Shown: piece by piece, positions 1 to 7,626 of the stretch
How positions within the stretch are numbered: position 1 is the stretch's first letter
Layout of the letters: every line of letters begins with the position of its first letter
NCBI GenBank assembly: GCA_002477905.1
Contig: DLLB01000015.1
Location: 1 to 17,799 of the forward strand
From: Clostridiales bacterium UBA7573
GTDB taxonomy: Bacteria; Bacillota; Clostridia; Oscillospirales; CAG-272
Length of the DNA stretch: 17,799 bases
Direction: 5' to 3'
Translations under genes and position numbers: made by a program
Notes under the pieces: model-generated
Database searches by the model: none
The model's input: the letters and a program-made list of their open reading frames with translations, nothing else
What the model was told of the DNA's origin: nothing

Positions 1-60
1 TGTCCGTACAATTTGGGGCAGTGCAGAAAGGACGACGCCCTGTTGCTTTGTAGAGATCGG

Positions 61-2904
61 TTATTCTGCGGTTACAAACAATTCAAAAGAGGAAGCATAG
101 TACAGGCTCTTGCCGTCTAAGGAATTGTACAGGTTATGGGCAGGGATATTCCGGTGTCCCATCCGGATGCCGACGGGATTTGCCACCTGATCGCAGGTTG
201 CGACAATGGTGTTGCCGACGATCGTGGCAGTTGCGTTGTACCACTTGCCATCCGCACCGCAGATCTGTACATCGGTGACGGAAGTTGTGCAGCTGTCCAC
301 CGCAGTGCCGGTCTTATCACAGCAGACCAAGCCGTCTCCGACGTTGGTGAAGGAAACGATGATCTTGTTTCCCTCTACATGCACTTTGTCGTACAGCGGA
401 CCGCAGTAGAGCAGCGCATCCTGATATTCGCCGTTTTTGTGATATTGTTCAGTCAGTACCGCGCGGGCGAGTGCTACGCCAATTGGCTTTTTGTTCATCG
501 GGTGAATATCCAATCCCCCGTTTTTCAATACGCAGTCCGCCTTGGACGCCATGGTGACAAGATAAACGCCGTCGATATTCTTTGCGCATTCTGCCTGGTT
601 GAAACGAATGTTGTATTCATCCACCTCTGCGCCGCCTGCATACGGCATAATCTGCACGGTGTAGAACGGCAGACTTTCATCGCGGAACACTTTGCGCCAG
701 CAATTCACCATGTTTTGAAACAGTTCCCCGTAATACTTGGCTTCCCCGATTCCGCGGTTGCTTTCTCCCTGATACCAAAGAACGCCGGCAACAGGGAAGG
801 CACCCAGCGGTTCAATGTAGTTGTGATAGCAATAGTGGTTGGCATTTTGCGACGCGTAATTTTTGGCGTCGGAGTGCGGATCTTTCAGATAAGACAGATA
901 CGGTTCTCTGTCCGCGCAGTCGGGACAGGTCCAGGATTCTACACGGGTTGCGCCGCGGCTTGCGTTGATGATGCCGATCGGAATGGATTCGTCCAGTTCC
1001 GTGTAAAGATGTTCTGCAAAATAATAAGCGATGGCTGAGAGGGAGCTTGCATTGATCGTGGTAACGGCATCCCAGCCGCCGTTTTTGAAGACGCGGATGT
1101 TGGGATAATTCTTTGCATCCTCCGGATGATCGGTACCTTTCAAGGGAAGCTCCATGTTGGACTGCCCGGAAGCGATATAAATGTCTCCGATGAGAATATC
1201 GGTAAGTACGATGGTGCGGTTGCCGAGTTGGATCGTCAAGGTTTGCGGCTCCATGCTGGCGGCGAGTGCGGGAAGCTCCAGTTCCCAAGTGCCGTTATCG
1301 GAAACGATGGTCACGGTCTTTCCGGCAATGGTTGCAGTTACCACACCGTTGCCGGTGCCGTAGAGTCGGATCGGTTTGCCGCGTTGGAGGATCATATGAT
1401 CCGTGAAAGTGCTGTTTAACGTCATAATACCGGAGAGATTCATTACTTTGAACTCCTTATTTGCAAGAACGAAAATTTTCGGGATTGGATAGGAATTGTC
1501 TTTTGCGACAAAGGCATTGGTAAAATCCAATTTGGTCAGATTCTTCTCGGCTTCTTTGCCGTAGGCTTTTGCGTCGGTCACGCCCTCCGCTTTTCCGGCA
1601 GAACCGCTTCCGACCGCATAGCAGTTTTCGAATTTGACACCGCCACCGCTCCATTTATCGAAATTGGAGAAGCTGCCGGTGGAACCGTCGTTGTTTTTGA
1701 CGACGCCGGTTACGGCGGCATAACATCCGGAGAAGGAGCCGACGGATGCGCCGCTGGTGAACAATCCCGCGCCGGTATTGCTGCCGTTGCGGGTGAGGAT
1801 ACCGACTGCACCGCAGTTTTTCACACTGCCGTTCATCAAGAACCCGCAGAACAGACCGCTGTCCAAGGAGGTGTTCCCGTTGGAAAGCCGTCCGGTACTG
1901 TTCGTGATTACCCGTCCGGTGGCGATGCAATTTTCAATAACGGTATTGCCGTTTCCGCCGCCGACTAAAATGCCTGCGGAAAGGATGCGGTCAAAGCTGA
2001 ATTTGCCGTCCGTTTTCGGCGCGTCCAAGGTGATGTCGAGATAGGCTTCTTTTATGGCAAGATCGTAGACTTTTCCGGTAACATAACCAAAGAATCCGCG
2101 TCCGGCGTTGCCGGTGAGATTTTGCGTTACGGTCTGTTTGATGTACACGCCGCTGACCGTATGTCCCATGCCGTAGAAGGTACCGGCAAACGGATGGGCG
2201 TCCTCGGTACCGATCGGCGTGAAGGCGACGACATCCGCTTTTTCATACCAATCGCTTTTTGCGGTTGCATTGAGCGCAATATCTGCGGCAAGCACCACGA
2301 TCTTGCCGGAAAAGCTATCGGTTTCGGTTTTCTTTGCAAACGCGAGCAGCTCTTGGGCGTTGTGAATGACGGTGACATTGCTCCAGTCCGGCAATGCAAG
2401 CACCAGCATTTCGCCGCTGACGGAGCCGTAGTTATGCGTATCTTCCGGCGTGAAAGTCCATTTGCAGAGATTGACGCCTTCCGATAAGGCGGTATCGCTG
2501 GTAACCTTTCCTTTCACTTTGGTATCTGCTGTGAGAACCGGCGCTTCGCCCGGTTTGCATTCCCCTGCGGAAACGGCGGAAATGGACGGCGTAGCTTTCA
2601 GAATGGTGAGCTTTGCCGTGTAGCTTGCCGTATAACCGTTTGATGCGGTGACGGTAGCGGTGACGGTGTAAACGCCGACGTCGGTATAGGTGTTCTGATC
2701 GTAAGTGACGGTTGCGCCTTCCGGCAGGGACTGCACTTCAAAGGTGATGGGATTGCCGGTGTAGGTGTATTCCCGATCACGGAACGTAACGCGCCAGTCT
2801 GCGGGTTTATCCGGTGTCGGTGCGGGATCGTCCCCACAGCTGACAAGGCAGAACGCGCACAGCAAAAGGGTAAGACAAGTGAGAATCAAGAAAAATCGTT
2901 TCAT
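61..2904 (-). CDS. Lipoprotein with Ig-like, beta-helix-like and sialate O-acetylesterase (SGNH) domains
   Basis: This 947-residue protein probably removes O-acetyl groups from sialic acids or other glycans at the cell surface. A lipoprotein signal peptide is visible: KR, a hydrophobic core, then the lipobox LVSC with the lipidated Cys at residue 23, followed by an Asp/Pro-rich linker. Residues about 38-102 resemble a bacterial Ig-like/MBG repeat (TYTG..., GVYTVTATVT). Residues about 180-470 are Gly/Asn-rich with GLUG/beta-helix-like repeats (GTFYGMGHTVSG, IENCIATG, VKNCGAVG). The catalytic part starts near 490. It has the block I motif ASGQSNM (nucleophile Ser582), the LWYQGESN block (about 709-716) and the DIHP motif carrying Asp799 and His801; all three are typical of the sialate O-acetylesterase family. 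The ATG at 2904 has a GGAGGA ribosome site 6 bases upstream. Specific substrate (sialate, xylan or other acetylated sugar) is not certain. The family call is firm because all active-site blocks are present. Confidence 0.9.
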   Translation of the reverse strand: MKRFFLILTCLTLLLCAFCLVSCGDDPAPTPDKPADWRVTFRDREYTYTGNPITFEVQSLPEGATVTYDQNTYTDVGVYTVTATVTASNGYTASYTAKLTILKATPSISAVSAGECKPGEAPVLTADTKVKGKVTSDTALSEGVNLCKWTFTPEDTHNYGSVSGEMLVLALPDWSNVTVIHNAQELLAFAKKTETDSFSGKIVVLAADIALNATAKSDWYEKADVVAFTPIGTEDAHPFAGTFYGMGHTVSGVYIKQTVTQNLTGNAGRGFFGYVTGKVYDLAIKEAYLDITLDAPKTDGKFSFDRILSAGILVGGGNGNTVIENCIATGRVITNSTGRLSNGNTSLDSGLFCGFLMNGSVKNCGAVGILTRNGSNTGAGLFTSGASVGSFSGCYAAVTGVVKNNDGSTGSFSNFDKWSGGGVKFENCYAVGSGSAGKAEGVTDAKAYGKEAEKNLTKLDFTNAFVAKDNSYPIPKIFVLANKEFKVMNLSGIMTLNSTFTDHMILQRGKPIRLYGTGNGVVTATIAGKTVTIVSDNGTWELELPALAASMEPQTLTIQLGNRTIVLTDILIGDIYIASGQSNMELPLKGTDHPEDAKNYPNIRVFKNGGWDAVTTINASSLSAIAYYFAEHLYTELDESIPIGIINASRGATRVESWTCPDCADREPYLSYLKDPHSDAKNYASQNANHYCYHNYIEPLGAFPVAGVLWYQGESNRGIGEAKYYGELFQNMVNCWRKVFRDESLPFYTVQIMPYAGGAEVDEYNIRFNQAECAKNIDGVYLVTMASKADCVLKNGGLDIHPMNKKPIGVALARAVLTEQYHKNGEYQDALLYCGPLYDKVHVEGNKIIVSFTNVGDGLVCCDKTGTAVDSCTTSVTDVQICGADGKWYNATATIVGNTIVATCDQVANPVGIRMGHRNIPAHNLYNSLDGKSLYYASSFELFVTAE

Positions 2905-2950
2905 AGATTGTCCTCCGAATTCGATTTGGGAGAAAACTCTCCTTTTCTCT

Positions 2951-2979
2951 ATTTTATCACAAAATTAGGGGATTGTCTA
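2951..2979 (-). promoter_or_regulatory. Promoter of the esterase lipoprotein gene
   Basis: On the minus strand TAGACA (2974-2979) and TAAAAT (2951-2956) are separated by 17 bases. Each matches the sigma-A consensus at five of six positions, and a TGA before the -10 gives an extended -10 element. It lies about 50 bases upstream of the start codon. The -35 box sits inside one arm of the 25-bp palindrome, so a regulator bound there would compete with RNA polymerase. Confidence 0.65.
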
Positions 2980-2996
2980 TTAGAATTATAGACAAT
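2972..2996. promoter_or_regulatory. Palindromic operator candidate over the esterase -35 box
   Basis: Two perfect 9-base arms, ATTGTCTAT and ATAGACAAT, are separated by 7 bases. The right arm also contains an A+T-rich continuation. The arrangement is typical of a dimeric repressor or activator site and overlaps the -35 element of the esterase promoter. There is no U-tract after it on the minus strand, so it is not a terminator for the upstream isomerase gene. The regulator is not identifiable from the window. Confidence 0.55.
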
Positions 2997-3032
2997 TTGA
3001 TAAAAATATTTTGACCATATTGCCAAATCCGA

Positions 3033-3965
3033 TCAGCCGTTTTCTACCCGATTGGCAAGGTATCGTGCGGACGCGGCGAGCAATGCCAACGCCTGCGGGC
3101 GGATTTCTTTCGGGAATGCGTCCATGACGCGGTACGTCTCCAGACTTACTGTTTTGGAAAATCCGATCTCATGCAGACCTTTGACAAAGCCCTCCCAGTC
3201 GGTGACAAGATCCATGCCCCAGTTGTGCGCGTAGGTAAACGGCATTAAATGCAGATCTTCTTCGCCGTTGTTGTCGTGTACATGCAGAACCTGCAAACGG
3301 GAGCCGAGCAACCGGATGCTTTCCCGGATGTCTTTGCCGAGAATCGTCGCATGTCCTAAATCAAAACAGAACGCGAACAGTTCCTCTCCCGCTTCCGCAT
3401 TGAGCGTGTCGATGTATTCCACCGCTTCCTTGAAGTCGGAGCACACCGCTTCGCGGATCTTGCCATGTAAAACGGTGAACATGTTTTCCAAACAGATCTT
3501 CACGCCGTATTGCTTTGCAGATGGGATCAGAGCACGGTAGAACGCGTAGTTGACGCGCTTTTCTTCCTCTTTTCCAAGCTCATGCGCGAGGATTGCCGGA
3601 TGGACGACCAGATACGGGCAGTCCAATAGCTGGCAGACTGCCATGCTTTTTCGCATGACTTCTACCAGGAAACGATTCATATCTTCATTTCCCGGCAGGT
3701 AGACCGGAAACGGCGCGTGCATCTGACCGAACGCGATGTGGTGCCGTTTTGCGGCTTCTTTGTGCGGTTGATAGTGGGCAAGGATTTCTTCTGTGCTTTT
3801 TGTGAACAGACCGCTGATCTCCCCACGGTAGATTTGGGAACCGGGAAGCTGTTCGTCGATGTTGAAATCCACGCAGTCAAAGCCTGCCTGCTCCAACTGT
3901 GCAAATCCTTCTTCCAAATTGCTGTCATTGAAAATGTGACCGCTTTGTACGCCGATACGAATCAT
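3033..3965 (-). CDS. Sugar phosphate isomerase/epimerase-like TIM-barrel protein
   Basis: This protein of 310 residues belongs to the xylose-isomerase-like TIM-barrel superfamily (AP endonuclease family 2), which interconverts or epimerises sugars, keto-sugars or inositols with a divalent metal. The metal-site residues are visible in the expected order: Glu160 (CLENM), Asp202 and His205 (FDLGHA), His228/His230-Asp231 (LHVHDNN) and Glu276 (SLETYR). The ATG at 3965 is chosen because AAAGGA lies just upstream and the product begins with MIRIGVQSG, a normal first beta strand. A longer reading to 4037 would start inside the promoter. It stands beside an esterase for glycans, on the same strand, which fits sugar catabolism. 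The exact substrate cannot be read from the sequence. Confidence 0.85.
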   Translation of the reverse strand: MIRIGVQSGHIFNDSNLEEGFAQLEQAGFDCVDFNIDEQLPGSQIYRGEISGLFTKSTEEILAHYQPHKEAAKRHHIAFGQMHAPFPVYLPGNEDMNRFLVEVMRKSMAVCQLLDCPYLVVHPAILAHELGKEEEKRVNYAFYRALIPSAKQYGVKICLENMFTVLHGKIREAVCSDFKEAVEYIDTLNAEAGEELFAFCFDLGHATILGKDIRESIRLLGSRLQVLHVHDNNGEEDLHLMPFTYAHNWGMDLVTDWEGFVKGLHEIGFSKTVSLETYRVMDAFPKEIRPQALALLAASARYLANRVENG

Positions 3966-4008
3966 AAAAAAATCCTTTCTGTATTTGGGGCGCGCCCTTT
4001 TTTCTTTC

Positions 4009-4037
4009 ATTGTAGCACAGACGGTTTGCGTTTGCAA
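4009..4037 (-). promoter_or_regulatory. Promoter of the isomerase gene
   Basis: On the minus strand TTGCAA (4032-4037) and TACAAT (4009-4014) are spaced by 17 bases. TGC immediately before the -10 gives an extended -10 element. The start codon is about 44 bases downstream. The 11-base repeat AGACGGTTTGC (4019-4029, plus-strand reading) lies in the spacer. Confidence 0.55.
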
Positions 4038-4108
4038 GCGGATTTTGGAAAAAGCAGCCGCATCTGTCGAAAAAACGGGCTTGAGAGGCGGGAAGAAAAA
4101 ATAAATCA

Positions 4109-4120
4109 GAACAAATGTTC
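4109..4120. promoter_or_regulatory. LexA (SOS) box upstream of the capsid operon
   Basis: GAACAAATGTTC is a GAAC-N4-GTTC palindrome, and the following G extends it. It matches the Bacillus/Clostridium LexA (DinR) consensus CGAACRNRYGTTYG at every defined position except the first. It lies in the divergent intergenic region, about 90 bases before the first capsid-operon gene and about 70 bases upstream of the isomerase -35 box. A lexA gene is in this same window. LexA binding has not been shown here; the call rests on the site match. Confidence 0.7.
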
Positions 4121-4135
4121 GAAAATTAAGACGGT

Positions 4136-4180
4136 TTGCAACATTCTGCTACTGTATCGTACAAAATCATACGGTATACT
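4136..4180 (+). promoter_or_regulatory. Candidate promoter region of the capsid operon
   Basis: A good -10 hexamer TATACT lies at 4175-4180, 28 bases before the first start codon, but only a poor -35 (CTGTAT, 4152-4157) is spaced correctly. An alternative is TTGCAA at 4136-4141 with TACAAA at 4160-4165 (18-base spacer), which would place the promoter closer to the LexA box at 4109-4120. Which one is used is unresolved. Confidence 0.4.
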
Positions 4181-4208
4181 GAGGGCACAGCAGAAAGGAG
4201 GAAGGAAT

Positions 4209-4571
4209 ATGGAAAGCAAAATAGATCCGGCAGAGCCGGTGTTCGGAAGCGAAGCGGTATTTCGCAGAAAACTGAAGGCTTATGTCAAATACTGCAACGC
4301 GAAAGAAACGCAGCGACTCCCGAATGTCGCGGGTTTCTGCCGCTTCTGCAAGATCCGGCGCACGGATTTTGCGTCTTTACGCACGGTATATCCGTTGTAT
4401 TACGATCTGGCACAGTCCACTTTTATGGATGAAGCGCTGAACAAAAAAGCACCGAACGCGTCTGCTACCATGGCGTTCCTATTGGAACGCGTTTGCGCGG
4501 TGGAGGAGCAGGATACGGACGGTACGCTGAAGATTCTGTGCGAGCATGATCCGATCGCGGATGGCGCGTAA
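4209..4571 (+). CDS. Phage terminase small subunit (DNA-packaging recognition)
   Basis: This 120-residue protein is the first gene of the operon and most likely the small terminase, which binds viral DNA and hands it to the large motor subunit. The pattern fits the family: a helical N-terminal region, then PNVAGFCRFCKIRRTDF (about 43-59), which looks like a winged or helix-turn-helix DNA-binding segment. A central helix with YYDLAQSTFMDEALNKK and the NASATMAFLLER motif, in which many small terminases have a conserved FxLKN-type segment, completes it. The ATG at 4209 has a very strong AGGAGGAAGG ribosome site; the open frame upstream to 3717 is non-coding. The end overlaps the start of the large subunit gene, which is the classical terS-terL arrangement. 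Sequence similarity to any one phage is not recognised. Confidence 0.7.
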   Translation: MESKIDPAEPVFGSEAVFRRKLKAYVKYCNAKETQRLPNVAGFCRFCKIRRTDFASLRTVYPLYYDLAQSTFMDEALNKKAPNASATMAFLLERVCAVEEQDTDGTLKILCEHDPIADGA

Positions 4572-5901
4572 CGAAACGCGCCCGTCGTCCCACACGGTGC
4601 GCTTACGGGGGAAGCCGAGCGAGAAGCAGAAGGCATTTTTTGATTCCCGCTGTAAGTATACCGCTTACGGCGGGGCACGGGGCGGCGGAAAATCATGGGC
4701 ATTGCGGCGCAAGCTGATCTTGATGGCATTGCGGTATGCGGGATTGCGTGCGCTGATTATCCGCCGGACCTATCCGGAACTGCGGGAAAATCATCTTCTG
4801 CCGCTCCTTGCGGAGCTAAAAGGGATCGCCGGATACACGGATGCGCAGAAATGTTTCACTTTCCCGAATCAAAGCCGCATTTCTCTCGGCTATCTTGCCT
4901 GTGAAAAAGACGTACTGCAATACCAGGGACAGGAATATGACGTGATTGCCATGGACGAAGCGACGCAGTTCACTGAATACCAGTTCCAGACGCTGAAAGC
5001 GTGCTTGCGTGGAGTAAACACCGCGCCGAAACGGATGTACCTCACCTGTAACCCCGGAGGGATCGGGCACGCATGGGTAAAGCGTTTGTTTGTGGATCGG
5101 CAGTTTCAGGGAACGGAGCGTCCGGAGGAATATGGCTTTATTGCGGCGCGGGTGTATGACAACGCTCCGCTTTTACAGGCAGATCCGTCGTATGTCGCGC
5201 AATTGCAAAGCTTGCCGAAAACACTGCGTCGCGCGTGGCTGGACGGCGAATGGGATCTGTTTGAAGGACAGTATTTTCCGGAGTTTTCCCGTGAAAAACA
5301 TGTGATTTCCCCAAAGGTTTTGCCCGAAGGAAGCCGGTATTTTGCGGCGATGGACTATGGCTTTGACCGCTTGGCAGTGCTGTGGCTGGCGGCTTTGCCG
5401 GATGGAACCTATCTTGTCATAAGAGAGCTTTGCCTGTCCGGATTGACGTTGTCGGAGGCGGCAGAACAGGTGGCGGCACATTGCCGGACGGAACCCGTGG
5501 CGTACATTGCGGCAAGCCCCGATCTTTGGAACCGCAGACAGGACAGCGGTGCGAGCGGGGTGGAAATTATGGAGCGCACGCCGGACCTGCCGCCGCTGTG
5601 CCGTGCGGACGATCGTCGGATCATCGGCTGGCGGACGGTGCGGGAATTTTTACGATGCACGGCGGGTACGCCGCCGCGTCTGCGGATCTTTTCCACCTGT
5701 ACGGAGTTGATCCGCTGTCTGCCTGCGCTGACGTTTGACCGCCATCGGGCGGAGGATGTTTCCGATCATCCGCACGCGATCACCCATGCGCCGGAAGCAC
5801 TGCGGTATGCGTTGATGTCGGTGGACGGCGCGAATTCCGGTATGCCGGTGTGGGAAAGTGACGCGGCGTATGCGGAGGTGCAGGATTGGATTTACAGTTA
5901 A
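4546..5901 (+). CDS. Phage terminase large subunit (packaging ATPase/nuclease)
   Basis: This 451-residue protein is the motor that pumps DNA into the procapsid and cuts it. The ATPase domain has Walker A GGARGGGKS (residues 42-50), Walker B VIAMDEAT with Asp137 and Glu138, and the coupling motif TCNPGG (167-172). The C-terminal RNase H-like nuclease domain shows AAMDYGFD with Asp270, then ASPDLWNRR (Asp326). The late acidic/His segment near 404-420 ends in ALRYAL, as in the terminase_6/terminase_3 families. All motor residues are present, so it looks functional. It overlaps the small subunit gene by 26 bases. An internal ATG at 4561 would give a 446-residue product with a shorter overlap, and neither start has a strong ribosome site, so translational coupling is likely. 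Confidence 0.93.
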   Translation: MIRSRMARNETRPSSHTVRLRGKPSEKQKAFFDSRCKYTAYGGARGGGKSWALRRKLILMALRYAGLRALIIRRTYPELRENHLLPLLAELKGIAGYTDAQKCFTFPNQSRISLGYLACEKDVLQYQGQEYDVIAMDEATQFTEYQFQTLKACLRGVNTAPKRMYLTCNPGGIGHAWVKRLFVDRQFQGTERPEEYGFIAARVYDNAPLLQADPSYVAQLQSLPKTLRRAWLDGEWDLFEGQYFPEFSREKHVISPKVLPEGSRYFAAMDYGFDRLAVLWLAALPDGTYLVIRELCLSGLTLSEAAEQVAAHCRTEPVAYIAASPDLWNRRQDSGASGVEIMERTPDLPPLCRADDRRIIGWRTVREFLRCTAGTPPRLRIFSTCTELIRCLPALTFDRHRAEDVSDHPHAITHAPEALRYALMSVDGANSGMPVWESDAAYAEVQDWIYS

Positions 5902-5912
5902 AGGAGGTTAGG

Positions 5913-6989
5913 GTGAATACGAATCAAAAAGAACTGAAAATAACCGCTTTCCGCGGGCTTTGTGCCAAACCCGGCAGAGAAGCGCTTCTGACGCAGGGGG
6001 AAGCCACGCAGATGTTGAATTTTCGTGTGGATGAAAATGGCTATCTGAAAAAACGGAGCGGGTATGCGCGCGTTTGCACATTGCCTGCCAAGCCGTCGGG
6101 GATCTGCTATTGCAAGCTGGATACAGATACGGAATATGCGTGGTATCTGGTTTGTCAGAATACGCTTTACCGCTATTCCCCCGCCCGCGCAAAATTGCAG
6201 ACTGTGGCGCAGCTTCCGTCCGGCAGTACGTCTGCACAGGTGGAGATGTTTTTTTCTCATGGTGCGTTGTATTTTCTGGACGGAAAAGAGTATTCTGTGT
6301 GCCATGGCGCGCAGATCACGCCGGTGGAGGGATATATCCCGCTCCGGTTTTGCGCAGTAGATCCGGCGACCGGAATCGGAAGCGAGCAGGAGGCGGTCAA
6401 TCTGCTCAGTGCCTATGGACGGGCGACGTTTCGTTTTCGTACCGATACGGATACCTTTACCTTGCCGGAAAGTGCAGTGGGGGTGTTGTGGGTAAAGCGC
6501 GGTGGGATGACCTGTATGGACTTCACCGTGGTGGAAGCGCCGGGTACGGACGGGCGTATGGCGGTGAAAATGCAGACGGCGTTTTTGCCAAGCGAGGAGT
6601 ATGTAGAGATTTGCTATCGCCGCTCGGCACCGAGCGGTCGGGAAAAGCTGACCGCCTGTCCGCATGTCTACCGTTATGGCGGAAGCGGCGATGTGCGCTT
6701 GCTGTTTTTCGGCGGAGAAGGCGGACAGGTATGGTTTTCCGCGGATGCGGAGCAGGGACCGACCTACGTGCCGCAGGAGGCGCATTTCACTGTCGGCAGG
6801 GGGCAGGAACCGGTGACGGGGGTTTGTCGGTGCTTCGATCATCTGTTACTGTTTACGGAGCATCAGGTCTGGAGCGCGGCATACCAAAGTGCACAGAAGA
6901 ATTTTGCACTGTATCTTTTACGCGGTGATCTGGGAAATCTCTCCCCCAAAAGCGTACAGAGTTATCGGCAGGCAGACATATTCCTGTGA
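5913..6989 (+). CDS. Tail-hub/beta-propeller-like virion protein, N-terminal part (frameshifted)
   Basis: This is the first 358 residues of a protein resembling the P22 gp10 type of tail-accessory factor, a mostly beta-stranded hub that seals the portal. The start is a GTG at 5913 with AAAGGAGG ideally placed. The start of the open frame at 5886 lies inside terL. MLNFRVDENGYLKKRSGYAR near residues 25-45 is the usual opening of this propeller type. Later come repeated beta hairpins with aromatic strands (YAWYLVCQNTLYRYS, ALYFLDGKEYSVC, LLFFGGEGGQVWFSAD). The frame ends at TGA 6987-6989 within a strand, DIFL. The missing continuation DGKAVYRW lies in the +1 frame immediately after. The full protein would be about 566 residues. 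Homology to P22 gp10 is inferred from architecture and context. Confidence 0.6.
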   Translation: MNTNQKELKITAFRGLCAKPGREALLTQGEATQMLNFRVDENGYLKKRSGYARVCTLPAKPSGICYCKLDTDTEYAWYLVCQNTLYRYSPARAKLQTVAQLPSGSTSAQVEMFFSHGALYFLDGKEYSVCHGAQITPVEGYIPLRFCAVDPATGIGSEQEAVNLLSAYGRATFRFRTDTDTFTLPESAVGVLWVKRGGMTCMDFTVVEAPGTDGRMAVKMQTAFLPSEEYVEICYRRSAPSGREKLTACPHVYRYGGSGDVRLLFFGGEGGQVWFSADAEQGPTYVPQEAHFTVGRGQEPVTGVCRCFDHLLLFTEHQVWSAAYQSAQKNFALYLLRGDLGNLSPKSVQSYRQADIFL

Positions 6990-7614
6990 TGGCAAAGCCG
7001 TGTATCGCTGGGAAGCTGCCTCGGTGCAGGGAGAACACAAATGTACGCGGATCTCCGATCCGATCGCGGGGCAACTGCCCGCAACAGCGTTTGCGGGTGT
7101 CAGGACGGCGGTGAATTTCTTGACCGGAGAGTTGCTTTTACAGACCGACACACAATTATGGATCTATCAATGTGATCGCGACGTGTGGTATCGTTACGAC
7201 GGGATCGACGCAGAAGGATTCTGTTCTGCGGCAGGCGCGATCGGATTTTATCGGGATTGCGGTCTGTTTTGCATGGATGAGGGCTGTTGTGATGATGACG
7301 GCGAAACGATTGTTGCGGTGTGGGAGGGAGAAATTCCGCGCTTTACGGAAGACGGCAGACGAAAAACCTTGCTTTGTGCGTCTGTGACGTTGTTTTCCAA
7401 GGAACCGACGGAGGTTTCCGCCGTTTTTACGGGAGATCGCACCGTGATGCGGTTTCCGCACGTCCGTTGCGGGCAGGACGCATGGTATGGGCAGACGGTT
7501 TCCCTTGGCGCACGGTTGGTATTGACCAATCGGCTGAAAGTGCGCATTACTGCGGAGGATGCCTGCGATGTGGGCGTTTGCGGGTTACAGCTTTGGCTGT
7601 ATGGGGAAGGATAA
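6988..7614 (+). pseudogene. Tail-hub/beta-propeller-like virion protein, C-terminal part (+1 frame)
   Basis: This is the continuation of the upstream virion gene. Reading from GAT at 6988 gives DGKAVYRWEAAS, which joins in register to the upstream DIFL. The remainder carries further propeller blades and a C-terminal beta domain (ASVTLFSKEPTEVSA, LVLTNRLKVRITAEDA, CGLQLWLYG). The final strands resemble the jelly-roll-like end of P22 gp10. It has no ribosome site or good start of its own: the ATG at 6889 lies inside the first frame and gives unlike sequence before 6988. As it stands it is a broken gene half unless the frame is bypassed. Coding character and codon use match the first half, so the lesion is recent or a sequencing error. 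Confidence 0.6.
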
Positions 7615-7626
7615 GGAGGCGTTTCT

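Noticed and set aside
1..60. Terminator after the esterase gene
   Set aside because: No stem followed by a T run on the minus strand is present in the 60 bases before the window edge.
136..1038. Long plus-strand open frame opposite the esterase gene
   Set aside because: It is antisense to a protein with complete lipobox and SGNH motifs, and its product has no family features and no ribosome site.
5898..6928. Long overlapping open frames (5898-6842 minus and 6074-6928 plus) over the tail-hub gene
   Set aside because: They are shadows caused by high GC content; the products are rich in Arg, His and Cys with no ordered domain, whereas the 5913 frame has a good ribosome site and propeller pattern.
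6943..6951. C5A4 run as a programmed frameshift slippery site in the hub gene
   Set aside because: It would favour -1 slippage, whereas the needed shift is +1, and sensible protein sequence continues in the original frame for 12 more codons after it.
6975..6992. RF2-type (prfB-like) +1 recoding at TGA
   Set aside because: There is no CTT before the TGA and no AGGGGG-like element 3 bases upstream of the slip codon; a simple indel is more economical.
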